Below the pieces are notes generated by a model. It was not told the DNA's origin, did no database searches, and saw only the letters and a program-made list of their open reading frames with translations. A DNA stretch of 64,000 nucleotides from contig CM067443.1 in NCBI GenBank assembly GCA_034508935.3, positions 3,964,972 through 4,028,971 of the forward strand. The letters run 5' to 3'. Origin of the DNA: Berghia stephanieae. Its lineage: Eukaryota > Mollusca > Gastropoda > Nudibranchia > Aeolidiidae. A program made the position numbers and the translations under genes. Shown here in pieces: positions 9,106-20,108 of the stretch (the stretch's first letter is position 1; each line of letters begins with the position of its first letter).

Positions 9106-11496
9106 ACAAAAGACTGGATCAACGAAAAACTCTTGTTAGATATGATTTACTATGGTAAACTGAAGTATCCGCCAGATATAGTTGCGAAATCATCCAATGA
9201 AGCATTGAAAGCAGTAACTCCTTTCGGGATAAAACCTGACATTGCTAAACTCGATGTCAAAATTCCATTTGCGTACAAACTGATTTCAGTTGACAAAGTG
9301 AAATTACCTCCGGTTGAGAGTGAAAACCCCATATATAGAATCAAGCGTCTTCAGCAAGAAATTGTTGATTTGGTGGAAAAGCAAGAGAAAGAGATGGAAG
9401 AGAAACGACTTGCCACGGCTATCACGAAAGGAAAAGACGTTAAACCAAAAGGTACTGAAGAACATCCCGATAAAATGACAAAAGGGAATAAAGAACATGA
9501 TGAAACCAGTGGGGTCATCGAGGACATAGCAGAGGATCCGTATTTAGTTCTCACTGGAACTAAAAATATGACGTCCAAACAATCACTTGTCCCTATCATA
9601 GAAGAACAAAATGTGGAAACAGTTCCCGACGAAGTTCAGACTATGGAGGGTGAAGATAAAGTTGAAAAAGAATTGCACGTTAATGATTCTAAAGAAACAC
9701 TTATGAACATCCCGGATGAGGAGGAGGTGAAAGATCATGTTGAAATAACAGATGAAAATGAAGAAGACAACAAAAATATTGACCAAGTAACCACCCAGAT
9801 TTTCAGTGACTTCGACCTCAAACAAGTGAATGAAAGTGAAAAAGAAAAATCGGTTGAAGATAGTGCATCGTCAGAAACCTCGTCCAGAAATACAATCTAT
9901 ATGAAGAAGCGCTTGCATCTATCAGGGAATGAACTCTACGTTTCTGGGTTATATACAGAGAGAAAGATAAATGCTGTGCCGATAGCTGTTCGTTTGCATA
10001 AAGCTAATCAACAGAGACTTACAAACAGGCAGGAAACGACTAAAAGGGTGTATGATGAGTTCTGTCAAAGTCGAGGTGTCAATTTAGTCCCCAGATTTAA
10101 AAGTTTAATGATAGCAAAAGAACAGGAAAGGATCAAAGCAACATCGCCAAATATAGTAACAGACAAAAAGAAAAAAACACAAATACCAGGAAAACAAAAT
10201 CTTCTAGATGATTCTTGGATGGCATACCATAGAGATCAGGAAAAGATGGAGATGAAATCGGCGATTGATAACGATTTAGAAAACTGTGTTTTGAAAAGAA
10301 TAAAAGATGGTAATACACCCAAACTATTTATTGATGTCCGAGAAGAAGCCCAAGATTCGAAAAAAGGGAAACAGAAGAATAAAAACAATAGTTGCTTTCA
10401 TGGTGACGTGACAAATAACGCTCAGCAACCAAAAATTAAGGATGAAGCTAATTCTAACCCAATATCTTTTTTGAAATGCAACAGAGAAAAATGTTTAGCA
10501 AAGACTGAAGTAACTCAAAATTCTTATAATCCAATCAGAACAAGCAGGAACAGCAAAGACGTGTTAAAAAGTCAAAGAAAATGTTTTAGTATATCATATC
10601 CAGAAAGGAATGGTGGACAAGATACTCTTCAACTCATAAAATCTTCAAAACTAAAATCAGTTCGTTTTTCGTCGCCCTTAACCGTAAAGCATGAATCTTT
10701 GGAAGTTGGAAAAGTTTCGGGCATGGAAAATGATGTTGGGTTGAAAGAATGTTGCAATAGCAGAGAGTATCAAAAAGCTCCACTGACAATTCAGCTCGTT
10801 AAACGTAATACAATGACACCTTCAACACATTTGCCAATTGTCAGTAGATATGAGAAGACAAATAATCTGACCTTTCAAAACAATACACACAAAACTAGAA
10901 GTCGTACGAATCGTAGATACATGTCTTCAGACCGTTCAGACACAGGCACTGGAAATAGGCGGATACCACGAGATTGGAATAGAAACTCAGCCACATCTTC
11001 AAGTGGACATTTGGAATCAAAACTGGACGACAATAATATCGAGAAGTCCATGTCAAGAATATCCAAATCTAGCAATAAGACCGACGAACATGAAAAATCT
11101 CATGAAACATCCGAGCCTCCAGAAATCTCCCCCCGTCAATCAGAATCTGAAATTCTTCGGCAAGATCTATTGCACTTTGATGCAAGCTGTGACTGTGGTG
11201 AATGTGCATGCCACGATCAGATAGGTCTTGAAGCTCTGCGTCCCATCTGCCGCGATCACCCTTTTACATATCCTGTCAAGCTTGGGTGTCTAAAAAGGGC
11301 ATTTCGTTACCTGGAGACCTTACAAGATACTCGAGCTTCGTCTTACGACACCAAGGCGCCTGAAAACACGAAGCAATTGAGCAATGAATACCTGAGAACA
11401 GAGATACTCAAATTACTTGACATTATGACCATTCGTAAAGAAATATTAACTTCAAGTCATGGGAAGACGTTCACTACAATTGTATTCATTAAATAG
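9106..11496 (+). CDS. large terminal exon of an unrecognised protein gene
   Basis: A single 2,391-nt open exon follows a strong acceptor (TTCCATGTCATTTCAG). The ATG at 9094 lies inside that acceptor, so it is unlikely to be the true start. With the upstream exons the protein is about 884 residues. The N-terminal part (TKDWINEKLLLDMIYYGKL..., PFAYKLISVDKVKLPP) looks ordered. A Lys/Glu-rich stretch follows, then a more conserved-looking block (LHLSGNELYVSGLYTERK, VYDEFCQSRGVNLVPRFKS), a long Ser/Asn/Lys-rich disordered part, and a C-terminal region with a CDCGECAC cysteine cluster near 11187-11212 and a PFTYPVKLGCLKRAF segment. No signal peptide or membrane segment is visible. I do not recognise the family and assign no function. 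Its 2.4 kb of uninterrupted frame in AT-rich DNA argues strongly that it is real. Confidence 0.75.
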   Translation, partial: TKDWINEKLLLDMIYYGKLKYPPDIVAKSSNEALKAVTPFGIKPDIAKLDVKIPFAYKLISVDKVKLPPVESENPIYRIKRLQQEIVDLVEKQEKEMEEKRLATAITKGKDVKPKGTEEHPDKMTKGNKEHDETSGVIEDIAEDPYLVLTGTKNMTSKQSLVPIIEEQNVETVPDEVQTMEGEDKVEKELHVNDSKETLMNIPDEEEVKDHVEITDENEEDNKNIDQVTTQIFSDFDLKQVNESEKEKSVEDSASSETSSRNTIYMKKRLHLSGNELYVSGLYTERKINAVPIAVRLHKANQQRLTNRQETTKRVYDEFCQSRGVNLVPRFKSLMIAKEQERIKATSPNIVTDKKKKTQIPGKQNLLDDSWMAYHRDQEKMEMKSAIDNDLENCVLKRIKDGNTPKLFIDVREEAQDSKKGKQKNKNNSCFHGDVTNNAQQPKIKDEANSNPISFLKCNREKCLAKTEVTQNSYNPIRTSRNSKDVLKSQRKCFSISYPERNGGQDTLQLIKSSKLKSVRFSSPLTVKHESLEVGKVSGMENDVGLKECCNSREYQKAPLTIQLVKRNTMTPSTHLPIVSRYEKTNNLTFQNNTHKTRSRTNRRYMSSDRSDTGTGNRRIPRDWNRNSATSSSGHLESKLDDNNIEKSMSRISKSSNKTDEHEKSHETSEPPEISPRQSESEILRQDLLHFDASCDCGECACHDQIGLEALRPICRDHPFTYPVKLGCLKRAFRYLETLQDTRASSYDTKAPENTKQLSNEYLRTEILKLLDIMTIRKEILTSSHGKTFTTIVFIK

Positions 11497-11547
11497 AAAC
11501 CACCGTGTGTATACTGCCCAAATTTAAAAGTTCATATAAAAATACTC

Positions 11548-11553
11548 ATTAAA
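11548..11553 (+). terminator. candidate poly(A) signal ATTAAA
   Basis: ATTAAA lies about 50 bp past the stop codon at 11494-11496 and upstream of the Tigger-like insertion at 11612, so a short 3' UTR would fit. Confidence 0.4.
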
Positions 11554-11611
11554 AAAATTTGGTACGTATTTATTGTAAACCGATTACATCCTGTTTATTT
11601 TAAAATTAATA

Positions 11612-12577
11612 CAATGGAACCTCCCGATTACGACACCTCCGAATAGTGACAACTCCTGATAACGACATTGACCCCTGGTCCCGATTTTTTTCTATTTAAA
11701 ATCAGTAAAAAAAACCCCTCCAAATAACGACGTACTTTTTGATAAAACCTCCGAATAACGACATCATTTTGGCGATTTTCGGCAGTTTTTGTAGATATCT
11801 GATACTAAATATACCGAGTATGAGTACTCAAAGTTTATAAAAACGATTCCTGCTTGAACCAATGAGAACGCAGCTTTTACCGCCATTAGGTCCAATGAGA
11901 ATGCATTCCACTTTTGAAGTGTCGGGTGATTCCATTGTCACAGCTATTCTTGAGACAAAGACACCAACAACAGAAAATCAAGACGATGATTATCTTGACG
12001 GCGATGCTCCACTCCCTGTTGTGACGGTCAGTGAAGCGGTTATGGCGCTAACAACTCTCAGAACTTTTGCCATGCAACATGACAGCGGTGCGCAATTATT
12101 TGACATGCTCATCCCAATGGAGGACAAAGTATCTGCTATCATTTCCAGCGCCAAACGACAAACAGTGATAGAGGATTATTTCAAGCATAACAAGTCTTGA
12201 TGTTCATAACAAACTAACAAGGATGATGAACCTTTTTTTTTTTTAACATTTTTAATGGATAGAGAGAAACAAAAATAAAAGTTTAAAAAAAAAACAAAAA
12301 ACAAAAACAAACAAACAAAAAAAAAAAAAAACATTTTTAATGCGGCCATGTGTTCCGTTGTATTCAAACAGCTGTTCACATGCCGGTCCCCAGGTCGGAT
12401 AAACTGCAGACTGAAAATGGTACTGTTGTGGCGTGGTTAATAAAAACTGGTTCCGCGGGCCTTACCACTACCACGCCCACTTTGTCCGCCATCTTGGAAA
12501 GCTCTAAATAACGATACCTCCGGAATACGACATAAAAACTCGGTCCCGTGGCGTGTCGTTATCGGGAGGTTCCACTG
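11612..12577 (+). mobile_element. pogo/Tigger-type DNA transposon, internally deleted
   Basis: The ends are inverted repeats: CAATGGAACCTCCCGATTAC at the left and CAGTGGAACCTCCCGATAAC read inward from the right. They are flanked by TA on both sides (11610-11611 and 12578-12579). At 966 bp it is too short for a full pogo transposase. It keeps a 112-codon frame (11862-12200) whose end, AKRQTVIEDYFK, resembles the QTTITDFF-type C-terminus of Tigger transposases. An A/C-rich tract sits at 12230-12332 inside it. It is non-autonomous. Confidence 0.8.
11862..12200 (+). pseudogene. Tigger-like transposase C-terminal remnant
   Basis: A 112-residue open frame inside the short pogo-type element. Its second half (VSEAVMALTTLRTFAMQ..., then RQTVIEDYFKHNKS) fits the tail of Tigger/pogo transposases, after the catalytic domain. 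The DDE domain is missing, so it cannot be active. The first half is unlike anything that I recognise. Confidence 0.6.
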
Positions 12578-12763
12578 TAACAGTGTCAAAAACTTGACAT
12601 TTAGAAAAACGCCAAATGTATATAAATGGAATTTATTGGATTATAAATCTGCGAGATCAACAGATATTGTACTTTCAACATTTTCGAATAATTACAAGAA
12701 CTTTACAATGCCTGCTGTTGAACTCAGCGTTGCCGTGTTATTTCTAAATATCCAAGATATATA

Positions 12764-14266
12764 CTAGCGATCAAAAGAAAGTATACACTTGTTTTATCTA
12801 CAGAATTAGTATGAAATATTGTTCTGGTTTATTAATAACCTATGTGTAATCATAGTACTATCATTTATCTTTCATTTTGTTAGAATTTATAACGTTTATG
12901 GTTGATCTTGTATGCAACATAGACTTTTTAAAACATGATCTTCAAAAAGGGAAGTAACAAGTCAAAACACACTATAATTTTGACAAACAATGACATTTTA
13001 ATGAAATTACTTGTGTTCAATTCATTTGAAGCGAAGGTGAATCTAATTCAATCAGTAACGAGTATGTCACCCGTTCGCTCCAATCACAGCATTGCATCTC
13101 CTACGCATGGAATTGGTCAATCTGGCCAGCTGGTGTTGAGGAATGTTATCCCAAGCTGTTCTAATGGCGTGGAACAGTTGGTGTTCATTTTGCGGATCTA
13201 ATGAACGAACTTGGGGGCCGATTATGTTCCACATATGTTCTATCAGATTTAGATCGGGGGATATTGCAGGCCACAGGCTGATAACGTTCACATTATTTGC
13301 TGCTATAATATCCCTTATTACAATAGTTCGGTGGGATGATGCATTGTCGTGTTGAAGTTAAAATTTAGGATGTTCATGAAAAAATTGAATACCATAGGGT
13401 TGTAAAACGTGCTGGATGTACCTTGCACCGGTTAGGGATGCATTTACATGGACTAGAGGTGTCCTATACTCTCTGCTTATTCCACCCCACACCATGACTT
13501 GTCCATATCCTCTGTTTGGGGATTCCAAGACACAAGAATATAAAATCTTCGGTAACAACATAATCTACCGTCATTTCTTCCAATCACAAAGCGTGATTCA
13601 TCTGAGAAGAGAACAATGCTCTAAGAAGTTGTCGCATCAACGGACGTCTTGCAATAATGTCATGCTCTCTAAGTCTGCGTCGAACAGTATGTAGACTAAT
13701 TCGTGCACCTGGGAACTCTAGCGCAGTTTCAGTCGCCGTCCTAAAACAATCCCCAAGATGCGTATAAAACGGTCCTCACCTTGTGTTGTTAGTCGTGGCC
13801 TGCCAGTTCGATTTCGGTCCCATACCGTTTGTGTTTATTTCAAATCGATACACTAAGGAATATACAGTTCTCCTTGTGATATTAAACAGTCTTACCACAT
13901 TGGTCACAGACTGTCCAGCTTGAAAATGACCAACGGCACGTGCACGTTGTTCTAAACTAAGTCGTGGCATCGCGTAGATTAATGGATGGTATTTTGTATT
14001 GTGTTTTCCTGCCTTGAAAATAATTTAAGAAGACACGGATGACCAAAAAAATAATCTACCCACTTCCTGTCCACTGCAATGGGCTAAAAGGTTATTTTAG
14101 CACGTGCGCGAAGTGGTGCGCGAATTTCAGGTCAAAAACAAAAGCATCGACTATCGGTACACAGAAAGGCTAATGGTAAACAACTCAGTGGAAAATCATT
14201 AGCCTACGTCAACGGATAAAAAAGTAACAACGATTTTAAATGTGTATACTTTCTTTTGATCGCAAG
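12764..14266 (-). mobile_element. Tc1-like DNA transposon with broken transposase
   Basis: A 1,503-bp element with TA on each side and 25-bp inverted repeats differing at one base (CTAGCGATCAAAAGAAAGTA... at the left, CTTGCGATCAAAAGAAAGTA... read inward from the right). On the minus strand it encodes a Tc1 transposase in three separated pieces: an N-terminal helix-turn-helix (MPRLSLEQRARAVGHFQAG, 13970-13776), a central VMVWGGIS segment (13561-13358) and a C-terminal WPAISPDLNLIEHMWN segment with the catalytic Asp (13291-13067). Frame shifts and losses between the pieces make it non-autonomous, but the intact ends could still be recognised by a related transposase. Confidence 0.9.
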
Positions 14267-14984
14267 TATATAAAATCAGGCAAACACCAATAAGAAAACC
14301 TTGATTATTAAAAACAAATATTATTTGATTCAAAAATGTTTTGAGCAGCTACCTTACTTTAACGGTTGAGTAAATAGAATATTAATTTACCATGTTTTTT
14401 TTCTTAAAAATAAAAAAAAAGTTAATGTGTATGGACCCACTATAATGAACTGAATTAATGTATTTTTTCATCTAAATTCACATCATGAAACGCCATTAGA
14501 TCTACACACACGTGTAGACAATATTTACTTTTAAAAAAATAAATAAAATCATCTTGAATAAAGCCTATCTGCAAGACAGTTTGTGTTAAATCCTTCCTAT
14601 TGACATTACATTCAAGTCACAAGCGGCTCATCGACTTGGTGTCATAGTGGGTTGATACAAATAGACAAACCAATAAAGTTGTCCAAAACAATGGTCATTT
14701 CTTGTGATTTTTTTACCAATCAAAACACGGTATTTCCAAAATCACCATTGTTATCGGTTTGATGGAAAGGAGGAGGAGAAGAAGAAGAAAAAAAAAGAAA
14801 AAAAAAAAGAGGAGGAACGTTAACATGCTGGGCTGGGGATTTCCATATCAAACCCACTTCCGGCATATCTGCTTCTTCAATACCACAGCTAGAATACTGG
14901 AGATAGTTTTTTCCTCTCTATAAACCAAATTTGTTAAAGGAAAAAAAAATCTCCAACTCCAACATTGACATTGTCCTCTTCAAC

Positions 14985-15100
<116 letters not shown>

Positions 15101-15339
15101 ACAAGCTCTATGCAAAACCAAATGTCATGATACCAGGAAAATGACAGACGGTCACATGGGATAGAGAAAAAAAAGTACAAACCCAGCGATATTAGAAACG
15201 GAAAGAGTTGATCTTCCTGGCTATTGAGAAGAGGTGTGATTTTCTGTTTTTTAAATGGGTTTTACGTCGCCTCTCACTCTTCCGGAGTCATTTCAGCGCC
15301 AATAAAATGAAAGATGAAGTACCAAAGAGAAAGAACAGA

Positions 15340-15870
15340 CAAAGTTTGTTTTGTTTTTAAGGGTTTTGCGGCGCTTGCAACACATAAAGGTCATATCCGA
15401 GCCAGTAAAAAGGAAGAAAATGGGATAGTAAAAAGTTCAAGAATTACAATTAAAGCATCCAAGAAAAAGGAAGACAAAGGGGAATTAGTTCAAAGGGAAC
15501 TTGCGATTCCAAGAGCACACTATCAAAGTACTTAGTTTGAGAATCACTTTATTGTCTTATCCTGACACAGGCACAGGTCCCCACTAAGAGGAACACACTC
15601 AAATGTTTACAAATCATCCCATATGTAAAACAAAAATAATACAATGCATAACAGAGATATGATTTTCAAGACAAAAAATATCATCTACCAAAACTCTAAC
15701 TATACGTTTGACTGTTTCCCTCCCAGCCAGGGCCAGGACAAAACCAGGAAATCTCATTCCAAGACAGAGACAGAAAGCATGTTGGAAAACAGATATAGGG
15801 GGATAGAGGACACAGTAAGTGAAAGTGCCTCCCTGTCCACTATGGGAGGCCAGGAACCCCGTACAGCAGT
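15340..15870. repeat. tandem segmental duplication, copy 1
   Basis: It matches 16310-16790 in order over several blocks: AAGGTCATATC-GAGCCAGTA, ATCAAAGTACTTAGTTTGAG, TAAGAGGAACACACTCAAAT, ACAATGCATAACAG and GGGAGGCCAGGAACCCC. The period is about 965 bp and indels are frequent, so the duplication is old. No coding frame is shared. The element type is unknown; short related pieces occur near 15.25 kb and 33.09 kb. Confidence 0.7.
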
Positions 15871-16105
15871 TTTGAGTTCAACATTTGAACGTCACGTGAG
15901 ACAATTTAGACTAAGATTAGCTCAGTTTAAGAAATTGAATGGCGCTTGCAACATTTTAGGTAATTCATATTGAAAAAAGAAAGATGGTATATAACAAAAA
16001 ATAGTTGAACAAATTAAGAGTTCAGATCAAACACCACTCTTAGATCAGCCCTTCCTTCTACAAAAAAAAAAAAAGAAGAAAAGAATGGAGAAAGGGGGAC
16101 GGGGT

Positions 16106-16122
16106 TGGGGGGGGGGGGGGGG
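16106..16122. repeat. G homopolymer
   Basis: A run of about 17 G just before the second copy of the duplication. It is one of several long G/C runs in the window. Confidence 0.9.
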
Positions 16123-16309
16123 GAGGGGACAGTTCATAAAGCAATTATTTAACCCATGCGCCTTGCCCGAGACTATCACGAAAAGTCACACACAAAGTCT
16201 GGAACGGGATCTCCACTGAAAATGAACACAAATGATGAATTTTAATTCACATTCACATACAAAGGAATAAAAACAATGACAATTATTCAATAGTGGAAAG
16301 ATGACCTTT

Positions 16310-16790
16310 GTTTGTTTTGTTTTTAAGGGTTTCACGACACATTAAGGTCATATCAGAGCCAGTAAAAAGGAAGAAAATGGGACAGTAAAAAGTTCTAAAA
16401 TTACAATTAAAGCACCCAAGAAAAGGTAAGACAAAGGGAAACTGGTTCAAATAGGAAATAGATGTAGATTCCAAGGGCACAATATCAAAGTACTTAGTTT
16501 GAGATCACCTAAATGTCGTCTCATCCTGGCGTTAAGCACAGGTCCCAACTAAGAGGAACCCACTCAAATGTTTACTAATCATATATAACACGTTTACAAA
16601 ACATAATACAGTGCATAACAGTGAGATGATTTACAAAGAAAAAAAAAAGATCATCTCGCAAAACTAACTATACATAGAACTATTTCCCTCTCAGCCAGGA
16701 TAAAACAAAAGCAAGTTGGAAAACAGATATAAGGCGACAGAAGACACAGTAAGTAACTCCCTGCCCAATATGGGAGGTCAGGAACCCCAC
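16310..16790. repeat. tandem segmental duplication, copy 2
   Basis: The second copy of the segment at 15340-15870, in the same orientation. Beyond it, 16791-17720 is AT-rich with no recognised feature apart from a short CA run near 16.89 kb. Confidence 0.7.
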
Positions 16791-17721
16791 CCAGAAAAGA
16801 TGACGTTTAATCAAATAATGGGTCAATAAAATACATAGATATGGCTTTATGAACAAGATGTTACAACATGAAAAAAACATGATTAAAAGCACACACACAC
16901 ACACATACAAACACAAACAAACAAACGCAGGCGCTCATACTGTCACACACTACATTTCTGTGCCCCCATTTAGAACCTGGTCAGACTGTTATGTACTCGT
17001 ATTTTGTTTCTGTGTTTATGTCATGGTCTAAATGTTAGGTTTTAAAAAAAAAATTTTTAATTGAAAGCTATACTATTCATATCCCAAGGCAAGAACATTT
17101 CATGGAATAATCCCACACAAACCATATCACACAAACCAGGCAAGATGATAAATACACGTAATGACCTTATATCAAAAAATTGATTTGCTGAAACAAAACA
17201 AACCGATAAAAAAATTAAATATATATATAATTAGATAAATTAAAAAAGCAAAATTCTGACAAGAGACAGGGAGCACAAAAATAATGATAAATCATTTTTC
17301 ACCCACTTACAACATCAAAAAATGTCATATTATGATCCTTGTAAAAAAATAATTTAAAAATATAATTAAAAATGCATCAACGTAAGCTGTTTAACAATCA
17401 GCTGTGAAACCAAACAATGTGTAACAAACAGTTTTTAACAAACTGAGAAAAGAATGATTATTTAATATATATGTTAAAGTGGTGTATACATACTTCTTGT
17501 TATATTTTCATTTATCTCAACATAACAGTCGTGGAGACACCCATATCTTTTCATAGAAGACCACGATTGTACATCTCTACGGTTGTATCTATAAAGGCAT
17601 GAGAAAACTCACTATAAGTCGATTTTTGACTTTCTTCTCAATTCAGTGATTTTGATTTAAGAAAGCTGATCCTTAAACAAGATTAGTATCCTTTAAAAAA
17701 TCCCCAAAACTACAACATTTT

Positions 17722-17886
17722 TTTTTTAAACCAAACAAAACGAAACGATAAAAAAAGCAAAACAAAAGCAACCCCCCACCTCAAAAAAAAAAAAAAAACA
17801 AAAGAAAAAACTCAGAGAACCCCCGTCCCCCTCCCCGCCAAAAAAAAAAAAAACAACAACAAAAAAAAGACAAAACAAACAAAAAT
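17722..17886. repeat. A/C-rich low-complexity tract
   Basis: A-rich sequence with CCCC clusters. The Phe-rich minus-strand frames over it are artefacts. Confidence 0.7.
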
Positions 17887-17994
17887 GCATCCAAATCATA
17901 ATACAACAGGAAGGAACAGGTATAAGCACACTTGGATAAGAAAAGTGATCCTGTCACCAAATGTTTCATTAATTTATTTTATGTATATACTAAT

Positions 17995-18235
17995 ATAATA
18001 ACAAGAAATGAAGTAGGAAAGTGCCAGAAGACAATAGAGAATAAAAATTTCGTGGCGGCGATGGAGGCTCAAACCTGTGACCTTACTGGTACGACAACTC
18101 CGCCTGGCCAGGGAGAGCATGACTCTACCGTATGAGCTATCCACGACCCAAAAAAAAGATCGCTTCTAACCCTAGTCTTATTAGAGCCTTCTCTCTCTGA
18201 CTTCTTGAGGTCACAGGTTCAAAAAACACAAAGGC
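17995..18235 (-). mobile_element. tRNA-like SINE, family C, copy 1
   Basis: Read on the minus strand: GGGTCGTGGATAGCTCATAC (tRNA-like with an A box), then a B-box-like GGTTTGAGCC, then a body ending ...TTCTGGCACTTT. The second copy lies at 18380-18600 in the same orientation. About 25 extra bases between the boxes set it apart from a functional tRNA gene. Confidence 0.55.
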
Positions 18236-18379
18236 CGTGAAGTTAGTTGGCCAGCATTTAAGCTTAATAGCCAATATTCTTAACACAAACATGTACCATA
18301 GAAACGATTGAGACATTGGGTATGCTCCGGTATTTGGGGTGAATTTTTAATTCAGAAAAGTGAGTGGAACAGGCACTGA

Positions 18380-18600
18380 TGTTGATAAACAAGAAATGAA
18401 GTGAGTAGAAAAGTGCCAGAAGACAATAGAGAATAAAAATTTCACAGCAACGATGGGGCTCGAACCCACAACCTTACTGGTACGACAACCCTGCTTGGCC
18501 GGGGAGAGCGTGACTACCATGTGAGCTATCCACGACCCCAAAAAAGATCGCTTCTAACCCTAGTCTTATTAGAGCCTTCTCTCTCAGACTTCTTGAGGTT
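18380..18600 (-). mobile_element. tRNA-like SINE, family C, copy 2
   Basis: It is very close to copy 1, sharing AGTGCCAGAAGACAATAGAG, ACCTTACTGGTACGACAA and the block GATCGCTTCTAACCCTAGTC. The B box here is the better GGTTCGAGCC. Two copies 390 bp apart in one orientation suggest either local tandem duplication or two insertions. Confidence 0.55.
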
Positions 18601-18699
18601 ATATACTAATATACTCATTAGTTTATTCATTTTTATTTATGTGGCTATTTAGTCGAAGCTTACCATACTCTTCTTCATAATAAATAGGCTCATGAGACA

Positions 18700-18970
18700 A
18701 AAGACATAAAATATGACCTTATCAATATTGCACAATATCCACTTAATGTGCTTAAAGCGTTGTATAGGGCATTTCAAGCCAACAGGAATAATTATCATGA
18801 GATGACGCTGACACTAGACAGGATTTCAATTGACGCCCAAGTACGGTGATTAAATTGTTTGAATAAAGAGCCTTTCGCAAGGACTCAACTTTGCACTGGC
18901 CACAATAAGGCTAGAACCCTGGATCTATGGGTACAAGTCGAGGGTCATACTACTGGAGTACAAAATCACA
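18700..18970 (-). mobile_element. tRNA-derived SINE, family A, strongly diverged
   Basis: It keeps the tail (ATATTGCACAATATCCAC on the + strand, TTAATGTGCTTAAAG), the body (AAAGAGCC...CAAGGACTCAAC) and a worn head. It is clearly older than the 27.66-kb copy. The following 18971-19544 stretch holds nothing recognisable. Confidence 0.6.
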
Positions 18971-19544
18971 CAGAGAAAGAAAGTCGCGGTCATATTTAAC
19001 ACTTTGCTTCAATTCAACTAGGAGGAAGTTGGTACGCTTGATTATCTACATTATGGTAATGAATGCCATTTGACAATCAGGGTCCAGGATATATACCGCG
19101 GTTACAAAATTTCACATATTTTGCAAAAGTACATAATATACAATCTTTATAAATAATATAACTTTAGACCATAAATTATTGCAATATCATATTTGGGAGC
19201 CATTTTTACACGAACACGCGTCCCTTAGACTTAGATTCAATAATGTCATTGCCGTATGACTAAATGAAATTGGTACATGAATATCATATCAGTTATCAGG
19301 AAATAGATGAAAAGTCAAAATTGTTGCTTTAAAATGTTGCCAAACAAATAGAAAAATGTGTTTATATTGTAACAATTTTATATTTGGTAAAAATAATGAT
19401 TCAGTCCTTTCCAATGGACATAAAGCTCATCTTTTGAGTATCAACTTTTAAAACAACAAACAATTAAAGATTGTTAATATTTGTTGGTGTGTGATAGAAC
19501 GGAATAAACTAATTAAAATATTAATAAACAAAAAAAAAAAAAAT

Positions 19545-19612
19545 GATATAACAGCTTCGAAAGAGAACAAAATACCAAACACGGAAGATTTTGGGCTCAA
19601 AACCTTCTTCAG
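19545..19612 (-). repeat. short dispersed repeat with CTGAAGA...AAA core, copy 1
   Basis: On the minus strand: CTGAAGAAGGTTTTGAGCCC, then AAAATC..., then GTTTGGTATTTTG. The same layout recurs at 39905-39975 on the minus strand. The CTGANGA-stem-GAAA arrangement resembles the core of minimal hammerhead ribozymes seen in some retroelement ends, but the GAAA is imperfect here (CAAA). Confidence 0.4.
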
Positions 19613-20108
19613 TCAATAAAAATTTTAAAAATGTTATCTCATTTTTGTTTATTATTTCTGTCAGCATAGTATCACTTTCACTTCTAATAAAAATAATAAA
19701 AAGCCGAGGTTTAAAAATGAAATGCAATTTATACCAAAATAATTTACATACTATCTATAATAAAATACTTCTCATTGTTATATGCTTTATATGGCTCTAT
19801 ATAATAAAAATTATCTTTAATGGTCATGTATAATGATTGTTGGATTAATATTATTAATTTAGGACGTTTGACCTGAAAAGTTAATTCTCCAATTAATATT
19901 GACCATGTCAATATGCAGAGCAAATAGGCAATATGCCTTTAAACACTCCCTAAGACAACTATCTATTTATTTATATATCTATTTTATATTTTTGAGTAGA
20001 CAATTTGATAAACGATTCAAATGCTGCTATTATAAAATGCAATATTTAAATAAACATTAATAGCTACAGCTCCATGATTTTTTAACTTAAAGAAATAATT
20101 TCAATATA

